NCBI GenBank assembly: GCA_003142475.1
Contig: PLMK01000033.1
Coordinates: 1,380-38,732 of the forward strand
Reading direction: 5' to 3'
Source of the DNA: Ignavibacteriota bacterium
GTDB taxonomy: Bacteria > Bacteroidota > Ignavibacteria > UBA10030
DNA length: 37,353 nt
Shown here: piece after piece, positions 27,887-37,134 of the stretch
Layout: each line of letters begins with the position of its first letter
How positions within the stretch are numbered: position 1 is the stretch's first letter
The notes under the pieces: generated by a model
The model's database searches: none
What the model saw: only the letters and a program-made list of their open reading frames with translations
What the model was told of the DNA's origin: nothing
Program-made: the position numbers and the translations under genes

Positions 27887-27997
27887 TTAAGCAACTTTTT
27901 TATTTTGTTGTACACCCAATAGTTCTTCCCCTGTCCAAATATCGTGTATTAGTTTTGCCTCCATTGCCGGTGAAACTCTGAGAGACTGAATCTTCAC
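27887..27997 (-). CDS. Possible short ORF upstream of the small Cys protein
   Basis: A GTG-started frame of 36 codons (internal ATG at 27964) with plausible composition (SPAMEAKLIHDIWTGEELLG), ending 15 bases before the 67-residue gene. No ribosome site is visible. It may be a leader, a small partner gene or the remnant of a longer gene. Confidence 0.25.
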   Translation of the reverse strand: MKIQSLRVSPAMEAKLIHDIWTGEELLGVQQNKKVA

Positions 27998-28085
27998 TGA
28001 AAGCAGTATGCGTATTAGGTTTAGAAAACGCGTTGAACAAGTTGATTACAATGGTAATATAGTTGGAGTATATTCTACTAATGGT

Positions 28086-28385
28086 TTATTCTTTGGTAGA
28101 AAGGGTAGTAAGGAACGCATAAACACTGGTTGAAGTCTCATCGCCGCCGCTCTTGCCGCCCTTTGTGCCGTAATTGTTTTTTATGTGTTTTTCGACATAG
28201 CGAGCAAGGTCTTCTGATTCAGCATCTTTGAATATCCAGTGTCCTGATTCTTTTGAAACATTATGTTCTGTAAATAATTTTTTTTCAGGATCAGATGCTA
28301 TTCCAACGTACCACTTTGAATAGCTCGTATCTACACTATTAATATATTTCACAATGAAATCATATACCTCTTGGGGAGTAGCCAC
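28086..28385 (-). CDS. Small conserved protein with a GIY-YIG-like core
   Basis: A 99-residue protein. The stretch WYVGIASDPEKKLFTEHNV, with SGHWIFKDAESEDLARYVEK and GTKGGKSGGDETSTSVYAF after it, matches a common small hypothetical family. Its strand-loop pattern (YVGIA, then an Arg/Lys-rich turn, then a Glu in the helix ARYVEK) is reminiscent of GIY-YIG nucleases. The canonical GIY and arginine motifs are not intact, so activity is doubtful. A 126-base plus-strand frame (28008-28133, ATG start) overlaps its 3' end and is less likely to be real. It is flanked by AT-rich spacers. Confidence 0.6.
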   Translation of the reverse strand: MATPQEVYDFIVKYINSVDTSYSKWYVGIASDPEKKLFTEHNVSKESGHWIFKDAESEDLARYVEKHIKNNYGTKGGKSGGDETSTSVYAFLTTLSTKE

Positions 28386-28599
28386 GATAATCTCACTAAA
28401 TTTGTGAATGGATTAGTGAATTATTTAGCGCAACAATATGAAACTTATTAAAACTGAAAACAAATGTCAATGAATTATGGAATGTTCCTAAATCAATATG
28501 AGAATCAATCAAGATGAAACCCAAAATAGCCCATTACCAGGAATGTTATGCTGGAGATAGATTAGATATTTCTTGCGGTTCGAATGTCGAATTGGAAAA

Positions 28600-29766
28600 C
28601 TATTTTTTCTTTTTCTTGGCGCGTTTTGGTTTTTTAATTTCAGTTACCAAAATCATTTTTGCCTTATGACCGCTAAATTCCAGTGTATGAGAAATGATTT
28701 CAACATCTACAAGTTTACCGTTTTTCTTCCGATGACGCCAAACTCCAGCTTCATCAAATCCATCGTTTTCCGCAGCTTGCTGTAGATGTCTCATCAAATC
28801 CTTAACATCTTCCTCCGGACGAATATCTTTGATCGACATTGAAAGAAATTCTTCTCGGCTGTAACCATAGAAATGGATCGCGGCATCATTCACTTCTAAG
28901 AATTGCAGAGTATCGACGTCATAAAGCCACATCGGATGCGGATTGGTTTTGAAGAGCATGCGATACCGAAGTTCTGATGCTTGCAATTGTTCCTCTATGC
29001 GTTTTCGATCCGTTACATCGAATGCGATACCAAGAGCCGCTGGAATACCTTCATACTGAATCGCACTTGCAGCAAAATCCACCCATCGCTCTTTTCCATC
29101 TTTTGTGATGATCTTAAATTCGTACCGCGTTGGTACTTCTTCATTACGCTGTCGTGCTAAACCACGCTGATGAACCATCTCGCGAGAATCCGGATGCACT
29201 AATTCCCAAAATTTCATGTGCAGCAATTCATCTTCTGTGTAACCGGTAATCTGTTTTAAAGCAGAATTGACATAAGTGAATCGTTCACCCTGATAAATTA
29301 CAATGACGGCCACACTCATCTCTGCTAGTGCACTGAACCGTGCATCGCTTTGTCTCTTTTCTTCTTCTGCACGTTCACGCGCCACGCGATCACGTTTCTG
29401 CCTCACAACGGAAAGGATTGCAGGGACCAATCGAATGCTGTTTGTCTTTAAAAGAAATTCAGATGCCCCTTCTTTCATACATTCAACCGCTTTTTCTTCC
29501 CCTACCGATCCGGTATAAATAATTGTGGGCGTCCCGGGTGCATGCTCCTTCACAAGTCGAAGAGCTTCGATTCCATTGATATCAGGAAGCGTATAATCAA
29601 GGACAATGCAATCAAATCGCGGTGATTCAAGTTCACGGAGGAATGCTTCTTTGTTGCGGACATCTTTGGCAGTCATCTCTACAGGAGCAGATTGTATTTT
29701 ACGGTCGAACAGCCGGATTGATGACGGATCGTCCTCAAGTAGGAGAATTGAAAGCGCGGTTGACAT
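28600..29766 (-). CDS. Receiver-PAS-PAS signalling protein without an output domain
   Basis: A 388-residue protein. The receiver domain (about 5-120) has acidic residues Glu11-Asp13, phospho-acceptor Asp57 (VLDYTLPDINGIEALRL), Thr84 and Lys106. A coiled-coil linker (about 122-142, RQKRDRVARERAEEEKRQ) leads to two PAS domains at about 143-255 and 265-375; the first contains the PAS/PAC motifs GYTEDELL and DFAASAIQYEG. The protein then stops in a lysine-rich tail (KKPKRAKKKKK) where a kinase, GGDEF or phosphatase domain would be expected. It may be a sensor adaptor or a truncated hybrid kinase. There is no frame continuing downstream that would indicate a frameshift. No partner kinase is adjacent. 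Confidence 0.88.
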   Translation of the reverse strand: MSTALSILLLEDDPSSIRLFDRKIQSAPVEMTAKDVRNKEAFLRELESPRFDCIVLDYTLPDINGIEALRLVKEHAPGTPTIIYTGSVGEEKAVECMKEGASEFLLKTNSIRLVPAILSVVRQKRDRVARERAEEEKRQSDARFSALAEMSVAVIVIYQGERFTYVNSALKQITGYTEDELLHMKFWELVHPDSREMVHQRGLARQRNEEVPTRYEFKIITKDGKERWVDFAASAIQYEGIPAALGIAFDVTDRKRIEEQLQASELRYRMLFKTNPHPMWLYDVDTLQFLEVNDAAIHFYGYSREEFLSMSIKDIRPEEDVKDLMRHLQQAAENDGFDEAGVWRHRKKNGKLVDVEIISHTLEFSGHKAKMILVTEIKKPKRAKKKKK

Positions 29767-29923
29767 AGCAATAACCCTTTTTGATTATTCGATACTACGC
29801 GATCGAAACATTGTAATTGATTGCTAATAACAGGAAAGAACCTAGGAAAATGTAGTGTAAGTCAAATAGAAAAGCAATACCTAATCAATTAACGATTATG
29901 AATTAGAAACAATCGATTACATT

Positions 29924-30481
29924 TTAATCGCTCTTTGTTGTTCCGTTCCATTTCGTCTCTTCCGTCCCTGTAAGTTTATTCACATATCGCGCCGCCACAA
30001 ACAAGAGATCGGCAAGCCGATTGAGATACATCAGTGGAAATTTTCCAATCTTTTCTTTTCTTCCAAGCGCATCTACTAATCGTTCAGCACGGCGGCAGAT
30101 TGTCCTCGCTATATGCAATTGCGCACTCACAAGCGAACCGCCAGGCAGAATAAATGACTTCAACGGTTCCAACTGTGCATCCATTCTATCAATTGTTTCC
30201 TCAAGAATTTGAATTTCAGATTGTTGAATGCGTTTCATGTTCGTTCGTACAACGTCGAAAGGTGCGGCTAGGTCGGAACCAAGCAAAAAAAGTTGATTCT
30301 GAATTTGATCGAGAAGGCTGTCCACCTCTGCATTTGGCTTGAGAGTGCGCACCACTCCAAGTTGTGCATTCAATTCATCCACTGTACCGTACGCATCGAT
30401 GCGCAGCGAACTTTTCGGCACACGTTCTCCGCCAAAAAGCGAGGTATCGCCCGTATCACCAGTCTTAGTATAAATTTTCAT
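29924..30481 (-). CDS. Cob(I)alamin adenosyltransferase, PduO type
   Basis: A 185-residue ATP:corrinoid adenosyltransferase that makes adenosylcobalamin. The N-terminal phosphate-binding loop is TKTGDTGDTSLFGG; YGTVDELNAQLG follows, and the active-site region has FILPGGSLVSAQLHIARTIC and then RRAER. The frame extends 17 codons further to 30532, but homologues start with MKIYTKTGD, so the ATG at 30481 is chosen; its ribosome site is weak. No cobalamin-dependent enzyme or cobalamin riboswitch adjoins it. The promoter and leader of the divergent sulfur operon begin about 170 bases away. Confidence 0.93.
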   Translation of the reverse strand: MKIYTKTGDTGDTSLFGGERVPKSSLRIDAYGTVDELNAQLGVVRTLKPNAEVDSLLDQIQNQLFLLGSDLAAPFDVVRTNMKRIQQSEIQILEETIDRMDAQLEPLKSFILPGGSLVSAQLHIARTICRRAERLVDALGRKEKIGKFPLMYLNRLADLLFVAARYVNKLTGTEETKWNGTTKSD

Positions 30482-30653
30482 ACCCGTTCTTTGATTATTG
30501 CGCTTTCCAATTGCATAATACGAAACGTACACTTAAGAATAAACCCCTGCCTTAAAACATATCATATATCTTTCTCTCTATAAATATCGATGATTTAATT
30601 CTCTTCACCGTTTCTCCCCTTAATGCAGTTTGCAGTTTTTTTTTATTTCCATA

Positions 30654-30682
30654 TTGACAATATCAAAGCCATGTATTATACT
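30654..30682 (+). promoter_or_regulatory. Sigma-70-type promoter of the metY-cysK leader
   Basis: TTGACA (30654-30659) and TATACT (30677-30682) are 17 bases apart. Transcription should start near 30689, about 430 bases before metY and about 31 bases before the leader ORF. Confidence 0.85.
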
Positions 30683-30720
30683 AAAGTTAAGACGGAGCAA
30701 TAAAGCTAAAAGAAAAACCG

Positions 30721-30885
30721 ATGAAAAACTCAAATTCAACTTCTTCGATTATTTTTATCAAAGCATCATTAGCCCAGACGTTCAAAAGAACAACACTCGG
30801 GTGTTGTTGCTGTTGTTGTAGTTGCTTATTGCAACTCCACGCAACGACGTTGGATAACGGTAATTCATCGGCCTGTTCACTGTAA
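30721..30885 (+). CDS. Poly-cysteine leader peptide of the sulfur operon
   Basis: A 54-codon frame from the ATG at 30721. Codons at 30802-30819 are six consecutive Cys codons (TGT TGT TGC TGT TGT TGT), followed by Ser and a seventh Cys at 30823; one more Cys codon is at 30874. It lies between a consensus promoter and the structured, terminator-bearing leader of two sulfur-assimilation genes. Ribosome stalling at tandem codons of the regulated amino acid is the classic logic of attenuators such as trp and his, and poly-Cys short ORFs that respond to cysteine are known from mycobacteria. No good Shine-Dalgarno is seen; a GGAG lies 23 bases before the ATG. The peptide itself is unlikely to have a function. 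Confidence 0.7.
   Translation: MKNSNSTSSIIFIKASLAQTFKRTTLGCCCCCCSCLLQLHATTLDNGNSSACSL
30789..30808 (+). promoter_or_regulatory. Hairpin over the first Cys codons
   Basis: AACAACAC (30789-30796) and GTGTTGTT (30801-30808) pair over eight bases around a TCGG tetraloop. Translating ribosomes would melt it. A second small stem, AGTTGC/GCAACT (30820-30825, 30831-30836), follows directly. Confidence 0.55.
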
Positions 30886-30892
30886 TATAAAA

Positions 30893-30994
30893 CGCATCAT
30901 TTCAGAGATAAGGTCGAGGGTTCAAACCTGATGACACCTGATCCTCAATCGCACGTTGCGGTTGAGGGAAGACTGAGATGAGGCGATTTTTTTT
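30893..30994 (+). ncRNA. Three-way-junction leader RNA, S-box-like, with oligo-U end
   Basis: P1 pairs 30893-30905 with 30973-30985 (13 positions, one mismatch and one wobble) and is followed by eight U (30987-30994). P2 pairs AGGT (30911-30914) with ACCT (30936-30939) and contains GAGGG and GATGA elements arranged as in the kink-turn of SAM-I riboswitches. P3 pairs 30943-30953 with 30957-30967 over eleven bases. UUC (30921-30923) can pair with GAA (30968-30970) as a pseudoknot. The S-box core GCAACC/GGUGC and helix P4 are missing. It may be a variant riboswitch or only a part of the attenuator. Confidence 0.5.
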
Positions 30995-31000
30995 AATTTA

Positions 31001-31032
31001 CCTCTTCTGGAAATTCCCGGAAGGGGTTTTTT
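31001..31032 (+). terminator. Intrinsic terminator in the metY leader
   Basis: CCTCTTCTGG (31001-31010) and CCGGAAGGGG (31017-31026) pair over ten positions, two of them G-U, with loop AAATTC and six U after it. Its 5' arm can instead pair with AGATGAGG (30976-30983), the 3' strand of P1, with one U-U mismatch. This is the antiterminator arrangement expected of a transcriptional switch. Confidence 0.8.
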
Positions 31033-31077
31033 CGTTTATAGCCCTCTCTTCTCTCAATCTGAGGTGAAATTAATTAA

Positions 31078-32436
<1,359 letters not shown>

Positions 32437-32493
32437 TTTTTGTTAAATTAAGCAAGTATGAAACACTGATAATTATTATTAAAAGGAAACATT

Positions 32494-33408
32494 ATGAAAG
32501 CCTTAAATATTCTTGAAACCATCGGCAGAACCCCGCACGTTCGCATCAATCGTTTGTTTGGTGAAAAAGAAGTTTGGATAAAACTTGAACGAAGCAATCC
32601 GGGTGGAAGCATCAAAGACCGTATTGCACTTTCAATGGTCGAAGACGCCGAACGGCGCGGACTGCTGAAACCGGATACTGTGATTGTTGAGCCAACTTCT
32701 GGCAACACGGGAATCGGATTGGCGTTGGTCGCTGCCGTTAAGAAATATAAACTTATTCTTGTGATGCCGGAATCATTTTCAGTTGAGCGGCGTCGTTTGA
32801 TGGCAGCATACGGCGCACAGTTCGATCTTACACCGCGCGAAAAAGGAATGCCTGGTGCTATTGAACGTGCTAAGGAGCTTGCCGCATCACTTCCAACTGC
32901 TTGGGTACCTCAGCAGTTTGAAAACGAAGCTAACATAGAAGTTCACCGCAGAACAACAGCGAAGGAAATTCTGGCAGATTTTCCGCAAGGCATCGATATC
33001 ATCATCACAGGTGTAGGCACAGGCGGACATATTACCGCAGTAGCGGAAGAATTGAAAAAGGTATACAAAGGATTAAAAGTGTATGCAGTCGAGCCAGCGG
33101 CATCGCCGGTCATTAGCGGTGGCAAACCCTCGCCTCATCCGATACAAGGAATTGGCGCGGGTTTTATTCCGAAGAATCTTCATGTTCAATCTATCGATGG
33201 CGCTATCCAAATTACAAAAGAGGAAGCGTACGATTATACGCAGCGCGCTGCACGCGAAGAAGGAATTCTCGTTGGCATTTCTACAGGCGCCTCGTTGGCA
33301 GCGGTCGCAAAGAAGCTCCCAGAATTAAAACCGGGAGGTAGAATCCTGACTTTCAACTACGATACAGGTGAAAGGTATCTCTCAGTTGATGGACTTTTCC
33401 CAGCATAG
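32494..33408 (+). CDS. cysK: Cysteine synthase A
   Basis: A 304-residue O-acetylserine sulfhydrylase that makes cysteine from O-acetylserine and sulfide. The PLP lysine is Lys41 in NPGGSIKDR; the substrate-binding loop TSGNTG is at 68-73; the phosphate cradle is GVGTGGH; and GISTGAS lies near the C-terminus. AAGGAAAC lies about seven bases before the ATG. With metY it forms an operon for both routes of sulfide fixation, which fits control by cysteine availability through the upstream leader. A strong hairpin follows. Confidence 0.96.
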   Translation: MKALNILETIGRTPHVRINRLFGEKEVWIKLERSNPGGSIKDRIALSMVEDAERRGLLKPDTVIVEPTSGNTGIGLALVAAVKKYKLILVMPESFSVERRRLMAAYGAQFDLTPREKGMPGAIERAKELAASLPTAWVPQQFENEANIEVHRRTTAKEILADFPQGIDIIITGVGTGGHITAVAEELKKVYKGLKVYAVEPAASPVISGGKPSPHPIQGIGAGFIPKNLHVQSIDGAIQITKEEAYDYTQRAAREEGILVGISTGASLAAVAKKLPELKPGGRILTFNYDTGERYLSVDGLFPA

Positions 33409-33430
33409 ATGAAATTTTGGTTCCACTAAT

Positions 33431-33466
33431 CCCCGGTGCCGGTTTGCATTATTGTCGGCACCGGGG
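33431..33466 (+). terminator. Terminator-like hairpin after cysK
   Basis: CCCCGGTGCCG (33431-33441) and CGGCACCGGGG (33456-33466) pair perfectly over eleven bases with a 14-nt loop. The U-tract (ATTTTT) is displaced by ten bases. Confidence 0.7.
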
Positions 33467-33580
33467 GTGAAGGAATTTTTCATCCGCTTCATCAACAAAA
33501 AGTACTTACCCGAAATCTTTATTGTGGGAGAGCTGTGGTGTCGTTTGTCAGTAGTAATTGTCCTATCTGAGCAAAACAAG

Positions 33581-33601
33581 TCCCGCTTAAAGCCAGCGGG
33601 A
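33581..33601 (-). terminator. Terminator of the T9SS cargo gene
   Basis: TCCCGCT and AGCGGGA pair over seven bases with a 7-nt loop. On the minus strand the hairpin overlaps the stop region and is followed by CTTGTTTTG, a modest U-tract. Confidence 0.6.
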
Positions 33602-35107
33602 TCACTTAAGCAACAGTAATTTCTTCGTATCGGTAAATGAGCCCGCTTCAATTCTGTAGAAATAAATACCGCTTGAGATATTTGCAGCATTCCATTTTCG
33701 CGAGTAGTTACCGGCCGATAACTCTTCAGAAGCAAGTATTGCTATTTCTCTTCCCAAAATATCAAACACTTTCAATGTTACATACACCTTTGAAGGTATC
33801 ACAAACGAGATGGTCGTGCTTGGATTAAACGGATTGGGATAATTCTGTTCCAATGTAAATGAATTCAGAAGTATTTTTTGTGGTTCAACTCCGTACATAT
33901 AGAGTTCGACTAAACGCGAATAGATATGAGGATGCCCCGACCGATTGCTTTCCCACACTGTAAGAACAAATAATTTTCCGTTGACGTTAAACATGTCAGA
34001 TCCTATGCAGGCATTACGATTGTAACCCGCACTTTTTACAGTATCCGACAAATAATATCCTCCAGAAAAAATGAGCATCGAATCGGTACTGGTATACTTT
34101 TCCATTGTTAGAATATCAAAATATGGATAATATGATTTCTTTTTTATTGATCCTCTTTTAGTAACAACCGGACTGGTAAACGCCCGGGGGTTACGATAGT
34201 CAGCAAGCGAATCGTTCGAAATATTTTCAACAGTATAATCTTGATTAGAATATCCCTGCCACATCATCACCTCGCGATTACCATTCAAAAGAGTCTCAAA
34301 AAAAACAGATTTATTTCCGTAATATCTTGAAGCAAACCGAGGATTGAAAGCATTTTGCCTATAGAACAATGTTTCAGGTACGGTTAATGTAAATGTCGGA
34401 TAGGTTTCGAATGACCGAAAGACCATAATATTTTTACCGGTGGTATCGTGCGATGTCCAAACTAAACTGCCATTGCTATAATTCGAAGTAATATCGAATT
34501 CACAAGAATCAGAAGTGCTAACTGCGATAGTCTCAGGAACCGATACCGTCACCGGATTGACAAGTGAGTAAAGAAGAGTAGATTTTCTTTTCCAAACGAC
34601 TATGAATGAAGAGTCTGACAGCGGACGGATTTGTGCATTCGTGTTATCAACCGCATCCTGAGTAAGTGGTTGAGAAGGCTCCCATGCGGAATCGTTGGTC
34701 ATAAAACGGCTGTAGCAAATATTCCATACACCGTTTTCCCTTCGCTCCCACGCAACAAGTTTGGAGAAATTATTCCGAGGGTATGAAATTCCCGAGATAT
34801 CGGGATTCCTTTGAGACAGAGGAATAGGAGACGACGAGATTACAACTACCGATGAATCCCACAAAGCACTACCAAATAAAAACTTTTTTCCAACGATTTC
34901 AGAACTGCTCTCAGTTTTTCGTCCAAATATAAGCCATTGATAGGGCTGGGAATATCCATAACCGAATGTTCCATGGATAAGTACGGGATTTGCATCGTCA
35001 CACTCTCCTATTGTAACGGAATCAATCTTTCCCAATGAAGAAGAATACTGAGCATAGAGCGGAAAAGCTAATACCATGGAAATCTGAATGACGAAAATAG
35101 TTTTCAT
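33602..35107 (-). CDS. Secreted protein with type IX secretion C-terminal domain
   Basis: A 501-residue exported protein. Residues 1-19 are a signal peptide ending in YAQ. The central part (about 20-410) has repeated beta-strand-like segments with SLVWTSHDT, FIVVWKRK and FVLTVWESN, suggesting a beta-propeller of unknown ligand. The C-terminal 86 residues are a typical T9SS type A sorting domain: SFTLEQNYPNPFNPSTTISF, then VFDILGREI, SAGNYSRKWNA, SSGIYFYRIEAG and a KKLLLL end. The protein is thus moved across the outer membrane by the Por/gliding secretion system and released or attached. AAGGGAG lies four to five bases before the ATG. Neighbours give no hint of function. The passenger part is not recognised. 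Confidence 0.85.
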   Translation of the reverse strand: MKTIFVIQISMVLAFPLYAQYSSSLGKIDSVTIGECDDANPVLIHGTFGYGYSQPYQWLIFGRKTESSSEIVGKKFLFGSALWDSSVVVISSSPIPLSQRNPDISGISYPRNNFSKLVAWERRENGVWNICYSRFMTNDSAWEPSQPLTQDAVDNTNAQIRPLSDSSFIVVWKRKSTLLYSLVNPVTVSVPETIAVSTSDSCEFDITSNYSNGSLVWTSHDTTGKNIMVFRSFETYPTFTLTVPETLFYRQNAFNPRFASRYYGNKSVFFETLLNGNREVMMWQGYSNQDYTVENISNDSLADYRNPRAFTSPVVTKRGSIKKKSYYPYFDILTMEKYTSTDSMLIFSGGYYLSDTVKSAGYNRNACIGSDMFNVNGKLFVLTVWESNRSGHPHIYSRLVELYMYGVEPQKILLNSFTLEQNYPNPFNPSTTISFVIPSKVYVTLKVFDILGREIAILASEELSAGNYSRKWNAANISSGIYFYRIEAGSFTDTKKLLLLK

Positions 35108-35585
35108 TTTTCTCCCTTAGAAAAACACAGTGCTGCTCTTGAATATGTTTTGAACTTTAATGACTTCAAATTGTCGGTAATCAGGAAGACGAGCATACAC
35201 ACACCCCCTTGTTAAGTGTAATGCTTTCGTAATTCTATGATTCTAATAGTAAGACCGATATTGAATCACGTGAAAATGATAATGAATTCTCAATTTACCT
35301 GCAAGAGGGTATTTATTGGGCTTTTTGAATAAAATATAATGAGTAAGACTTTCTGTTAATCGATTTCGCGGTATAGTGAAGAAAAAAGAGAAGAAAAGAA
35401 AAAAGGGAAATATCGTTGCTGTGGCATACTGCAAGACTAGAAGCGAGAGAGTAATTGTCTTTTTAAAATATAAACTTGTCACAGTTGTTGATCATATTTC
35501 ATAATTCCTTTCCCCCTTGATCATTTCTTTGTACATTTCTCTACGGTCAGAAGCGCATAGGAACGCCTATAAAAATGCATGATAC
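35108..35585. other. 478-bp spacer between the T9SS cargo gene and manA
   Basis: An AT-rich divergent intergenic region. Short reading frames here lack ribosome sites and sensible composition. I see no hairpin, repeat or consensus promoter in it; it should contain the promoters of both flanking genes. Confidence 0.5.
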
Positions 35586-36836
35586 ATGACAGAAGGGATA
35601 TTTATTTTGAAACAGTTCTCTCCCAAACCATATAAGCTTTACAATGCAATAAAATATTACGAATGGGGAACAAGGAACGAAGCTGCATTTATTCCTCATT
35701 TTCTTGGCATCAAGGCAGAACCGAATGTACCTTATGCAGAACTTTGGATCGGTGCCCATCCGAAAGCGTCTTCGGAAATTGAAATCGATCAAGTAAGAAT
35801 CCCGTTGAATAAAGTGATTGAAGATTATCCTGCGGAATGTTTGGGTGCGTACGTCTGTAAAAGCTTTTCGAATACATTCCCATTTCTTCTAAAAATTCTC
35901 TCTGCTGCTAATGCACTCTCCATTCAGACTCATCCGAACAAATCGCAGGCCCGACAGCTGCATGCAAAAGATCCGAATAATTATCCGGATGACAACCACA
36001 AACCAGAAGTCGCCATCGCTCTCGATTCTCTTATTGCTCTCGCTGGATTTAAGCCAGCTCGATCTATCAGAAATAATTTGGAGTCGCTACCGGAAGTGTG
36101 TGAACTTGTTGGGCAGAAGTTGATCGATGAAGTTCTGAATAGCAATAATCCGTCCACGGAAGAAAGCCTAATAGAAAAAGCGTATAAAGCCTTCATGCAG
36201 CATGCAGAAGATAAAGAACGTCTGACTAGCTGCATTTCAAAAATTCAAAAGCGGCTGGCGGACAAAACATCCCGTTCGCCAGAAGAAAAACAATTCTTAG
36301 AGCAGCATCGGCTATTCGGCGACGATATCGGATTGTTTTCGTTTTTCTTTTTTAATCTTGTTCGTTTGAAACAGGGTCAGGCGATCTTTACGGATGCCGG
36401 TATTCCGCATGCATACATAAAAGGAAATATCTGTGAATGCATGGCAAATTCCGATAACGTCGTTCGGGCCGGGCTAACGAACAAATTCAAGGATGTAGGA
36501 ACGCTTCTCGATATCATCCGATATGATTTTGCAGAATGCCCGGTCATGCAAGCCGGAGCGGACACCAGCAAGACGACCTATCGGACAACCGCGAAGGAAT
36601 TTGAAGTCTCCCGGTTTCAGAAGCCGGAGGGGTTTAGCGAAAAATGTGTGTCTGGCGATCGACCGAGTGTTTATTTAATAATGAATGGATCATTGGATAT
36701 AAAATGGAATTCTAACGGGAGCGGCCAATCCGCTCATTATACCGCAGGAGAATCATTCTTTGTCCCGGCATCACTATCACTATATGGAATTTCAACCAAT
36801 CACGAAGCGGAATATTTTACTGTAGTAATACCATAA
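35586..36836 (+). CDS. manA: Mannose-6-phosphate isomerase, class I
   Basis: A 416-residue zinc isomerase that interconverts mannose-6-phosphate and fructose-6-phosphate. Typical stretches are YYEWGTRNEAAFIPHFLG near 24, PYAELWIGAHPKASSEI near 49, and LSIQTHPNKSQARQLH near 111. Zinc ligands by family are Gln114, His116, Glu141 (HKPEVAIAL) and His275 (DAGIPHAY); the catalytic arginine is in NVVRAGLTNK. The ATG at 35586 has no ribosome site. A TTG at 35607 has AAGGG nine bases upstream and would give a protein starting at KQFSPKPYKL, so the real start may be there. The enzyme supplies mannose units for surface polysaccharides or feeds mannose into glycolysis; neighbours do not decide. Confidence 0.94.
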   Translation: MTEGIFILKQFSPKPYKLYNAIKYYEWGTRNEAAFIPHFLGIKAEPNVPYAELWIGAHPKASSEIEIDQVRIPLNKVIEDYPAECLGAYVCKSFSNTFPFLLKILSAANALSIQTHPNKSQARQLHAKDPNNYPDDNHKPEVAIALDSLIALAGFKPARSIRNNLESLPEVCELVGQKLIDEVLNSNNPSTEESLIEKAYKAFMQHAEDKERLTSCISKIQKRLADKTSRSPEEKQFLEQHRLFGDDIGLFSFFFFNLVRLKQGQAIFTDAGIPHAYIKGNICECMANSDNVVRAGLTNKFKDVGTLLDIIRYDFAECPVMQAGADTSKTTYRTTAKEFEVSRFQKPEGFSEKCVSGDRPSVYLIMNGSLDIKWNSNGSGQSAHYTAGESFFVPASLSLYGISTNHEAEYFTVVIP

Positions 36837-36937
36837 GCGCGGGTAACGGTGATCGGGAATCTTTAAAAGACACTTAAGCTGAAGAGGTAAAAGATCGCTT
36901 CCTTCTAAATTCATGGTGTATGTTGTACATGCACCTA

Positions 36938-36965
36938 ACTCTTGTCACTGCCAAGAGTATTTTTC
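36938..36965 (+). terminator. Intrinsic terminator downstream of manA
   Basis: ACTCTTG (36938-36944) and CAAGAGT (36952-36958) pair perfectly, loop TCACTGC, followed by ATTTTTCTTT. A second hairpin, GGTGTATG/CATGCACC (36915-36922, 36928-36935), stands directly before it. The rest of the 36837-37134 spacer holds nothing I recognise. Confidence 0.75.
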
Positions 36966-37134
36966 TTTCATAAGGCGCAACTTCATTTTCTGGCTCTCGT
37001 ATCAAAGAGTGAATTGCATTCACATAAAACTTATCTTTAAATACAATAATAACGATGCGGAATACAAACGGTAAAGTTCATCTTGCATCGTCTTTTATAT
37101 ATCTAAAAACATTTCTTCATAGGAGACTCTATTC

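Noticed and set aside
30802-30825. CRISPR or microsatellite explanation for the TGT-rich run
   Set aside because: The run is too short and too irregular for a repeat array. Its frame, promoter and downstream sulfur genes fit a leader ORF better.
30900-30985. TPP riboswitch suggested by ACCTGAT and CTGAGAT
   Set aside because: The two motifs occur in reverse order to the THI-box and the GGGG-TGC partner sequence is missing.
35243-35482. 79-codon minus-strand frame with a hydrophobic stretch
   Set aside because: The Phe-rich segment arises from a poly-purine tract on the other strand; there is no ribosome site and no recognisable product.
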